Below, piece after piece: positions 62,575-64,000 of a stretch of DNA of 64,000 nt. Below the pieces are notes generated by a model. It was not told where the DNA came from and did not search any database. It saw only the letters and a list, made by a program, of their open reading frames with translations. Positions within the stretch are counted from its first letter, which is position 1; each line of letters opens with the position of its first letter. Source of the DNA: Methylobacterium sp. Leaf91 (GTDB lineage: Bacteria; Pseudomonadota; Alphaproteobacteria; Rhizobiales; Beijerinckiaceae); assembly GCF_001422815.1 (NCBI RefSeq), contig NZ_LMMP01000045.1, forward strand, positions 64,504-128,503, read 5' to 3'. A program made the position numbers and the translations under genes.

Positions 62575-64000
62575 GTGCAAGATCAGGCACAGGACCGAGG
62601 CGATGAAGAAGGCGTTGACGCTGTCGGACCGGATTCCACATCATGGATCGACCGTGACCCCGAGTTTCATCTCGACGCCGTGTGCCGTATTGCGGCCGCT
62701 CTATTTCGTGTTCCGATCGTCCTCGTTCCCCTCGCCGATACCGACTTTCTCCCCCTGAAGGCCGGACCGGGGACCGGGGAGGCCGAGCAGGATCGAGACG
62801 ATGCGGTGTCTTCACACCACATCGCCGGCGAGACCGACAGACCGGTCGTGATCCGCGATCTCCTCGCCGATCCTCGTTTTGCCGATCATCCCCTGGCGAA
62901 GGGGGAGTTCCAGGCCCGATTCTATGCCGGCATGCCTCTGGCGCATCGTCCCGGTCACCGGGCCGGTACGCTCTGCCTGATCGATACCGTGCCGCGTCCG
63001 GATTTCACCGAGGAGCAACTGCTCCAGTTGCGGGACCTCGCTCTCATCGTCACCGGGCATCTGCGTCTTCATGATGCCAATGTGGAGCGCGAGGCCGAGC
63101 TGTGCGAGCGCCAGCGCGTGACGTCCATCCTCACGCGCCGTGAAGCGCTTCTCCGGGCCGCCTTGGACTCCCAGCGCATGGCCGAGGAGATCGCAGGGTT
63201 CGGACATTGGCGTATCCACATCCCCGAAGGCCGGGTCGAATGGTCCGAGGGAATGGCGCGGATCCACGGTCGCGCGCCCGTCGACCCTGCCCGGATTCCC
63301 CTCGACGAGCATCTGGCCTTCTACCATCCGGAGGACAGGGAGCGTGTGCGCTGGCATCTCGACGAAGCCGTGGCGGGGGTGGGCGCCTTCGCGCGCGACG
63401 ATTACGAGCACCGGTCGCGCATCATCCGCCCGGGCGGGGAATGCAGGGTCGTCACCGAACGGGGAATCGTCGAGCGCGACCCGACCGGAGCCATCCGTGC
63501 CATTTCCGGAATCTGCCTCGACGTCACCGAACTGGCCCGATCCGACCAGCATTTGCGCGAAACGACGAACCTTCTGCGCATCACCCTGGAAAGCATCGAC
63601 GAGGGCCTCGTCATGGTCGACATGGATGACCGGGTCCGGGTTCATAACGAGCGGCTGAACCTGCTGCTCGACCTGCCGCCGGGAATGCTCCACGACGGCG
63701 CGCCGTTCGACGATGTCCGCCACTTCATCGCCGAGCGGGACGGGACGCTTCCCGCAGTTCTGGACAGGGGCGTCCGCGACGCGAGACGCGAACGCGGCGA
63801 AGCGGGCGCCACCGGCGAGCACCAGCAGCGCGACGAGACCCTCCTCGAACTCTGCGGTGTGCCGCTGGCCGACGGCAGCACCGTCTACACCTTCGCCGAC
63901 GTCACCGCCCGCCAGATGGCCGAACGCTCATTGCGCGAGAGCGAGGCGTCCTACCGCCTGCTCGCCGATTTCCTGCCTCAGATGGTCTGGATCACGAACG
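62575..64000 (+). CDS. GAF-PAS-PAS sensor protein, N-terminal part
   Basis: Open to the right edge with no stop. From about 62647 a GAF domain begins (WIDRDPEFHLDAVCRIAAALF, with FYAGMPLAHRPGHRAGTLCLID), then a PAS domain (GHWRIHIPEGRVEWSEGMARIHG ... FYHPEDRERVRWHLDEA, PAC-like end DVTELARSDQHL), a second PAS (RITLESIDEGLVMVD) and a third starting SYRLLADFLPQMVWITN. Such order is typical of hybrid histidine kinases; no kinase domain is reached. The start is unclear: GTG 62575, or ATG 62509 or 62488; the codons before 62640 look non-coding. Confidence 0.75.
   Translation, partial: MQDQAQDRGDEEGVDAVGPDSTSWIDRDPEFHLDAVCRIAAALFRVPIVLVPLADTDFLPLKAGPGTGEAEQDRDDAVSSHHIAGETDRPVVIRDLLADPRFADHPLAKGEFQARFYAGMPLAHRPGHRAGTLCLIDTVPRPDFTEEQLLQLRDLALIVTGHLRLHDANVEREAELCERQRVTSILTRREALLRAALDSQRMAEEIAGFGHWRIHIPEGRVEWSEGMARIHGRAPVDPARIPLDEHLAFYHPEDRERVRWHLDEAVAGVGAFARDDYEHRSRIIRPGGECRVVTERGIVERDPTGAIRAISGICLDVTELARSDQHLRETTNLLRITLESIDEGLVMVDMDDRVRVHNERLNLLLDLPPGMLHDGAPFDDVRHFIAERDGTLPAVLDRGVRDARRERGEAGATGEHQQRDETLLELCGVPLADGSTVYTFADVTARQMAERSLRESEASYRLLADFLPQMVWITN

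Noticed and set aside
62603-62758. Short ORF starting with an ATG (KKALTLSDRIPHH...)
   Set aside because: It stops after about 50 codons and lies in a different frame from the clear GAF domain; composition is not coding-like.
1-64000. CRISPR array, insertion sequence or prophage
   Set aside because: No regularly spaced repeats, transposase, integrase or phage structural genes were found; the RusA-like gene alone is not enough to call a prophage.

Overview
The window looks like a chromosomal segment of a high-G+C alphaproteobacterium of the Hyphomicrobiales, most likely Methylobacterium or a close relative. The evidence is the alphaproteobacterial cell-cycle set (GcrA, and DivK next to PleD), families mostly confined to this class (EipB/DUF1849, DUF3572), the aerobic cobalamin route (CobG, CobN, CobO) and strongly G/C-ending codons. 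No phage, plasmid, insertion sequence or CRISPR array was seen.

Region 1 (1-17.3 kb) is a cobalamin cluster. A minus-strand operon reads cbtB-cbtA-DUF1636-cobW-DUF4349 lipoprotein-cobN-cobG-cobH-cobI and continues past the left edge. It is headed by a B12 riboswitch (about 8980-9160), and most junctions are ATGA/GTGA overlaps. The divergent arm carries cobU/cobP and cobO, later cobQ, then cobD/cbiB and cobC. Two foreign-looking genes, a RusA-type nuclease and a PD-(D/E)XK-like plus HEPN protein, sit between cobO and cobQ. The cobN gene carries a 116-bp palindromic repeat inside its reading frame.

Region 2 (17-31 kb) has an MFS exporter, a hairpin-rich intergenic stretch ahead of a 64-aa ORF, malonate use (malonyl-CoA decarboxylase and synthetase), a YihY-type membrane protein, MsrB, a degenerate CYTH/triphosphate-tunnel protein, DctA, a ROK sugar kinase, a type Ic aspartate aminotransferase and GcrA. 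Region 3 (30-47 kb) has a ferric iron ABC transporter, tRNA-Val(CAC), phosphoglycolate phosphatase, ribose-5-phosphate isomerase, an O-antigen-ligase-like protein, PleD/DivK, EipB, a lipase-like hydrolase, an HcaT-type MFS protein and PriA.

Region 4 (46-64 kb) is mostly housekeeping and stress: a CnoX-LON domain-Trm112-asparaginase series, a glutathionyl-hydroquinone reductase, a 2H phosphoesterase, PAP2, RppH, a ROK-like protein with apparently permuted lobe order, a response regulator, a YoaK protein preceded by two mini-ORFs, a WD40 protein, a second O-antigen-ligase-like protein, a zincin, a pyrimidine 5'-nucleotidase and the start of a GAF/PAS sensor protein running off the right edge.

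The best candidates for something undescribed are the permuted ROK protein (54801-55880), the RusA/AHJR-HEPN pair (10417-11477), the palindromic element translated within CobN (3922-4037), the inactive-looking CYTH protein (24244-25137) and the 17-nt repeat that creates ATGA-linked mini-ORFs (57124-57174).
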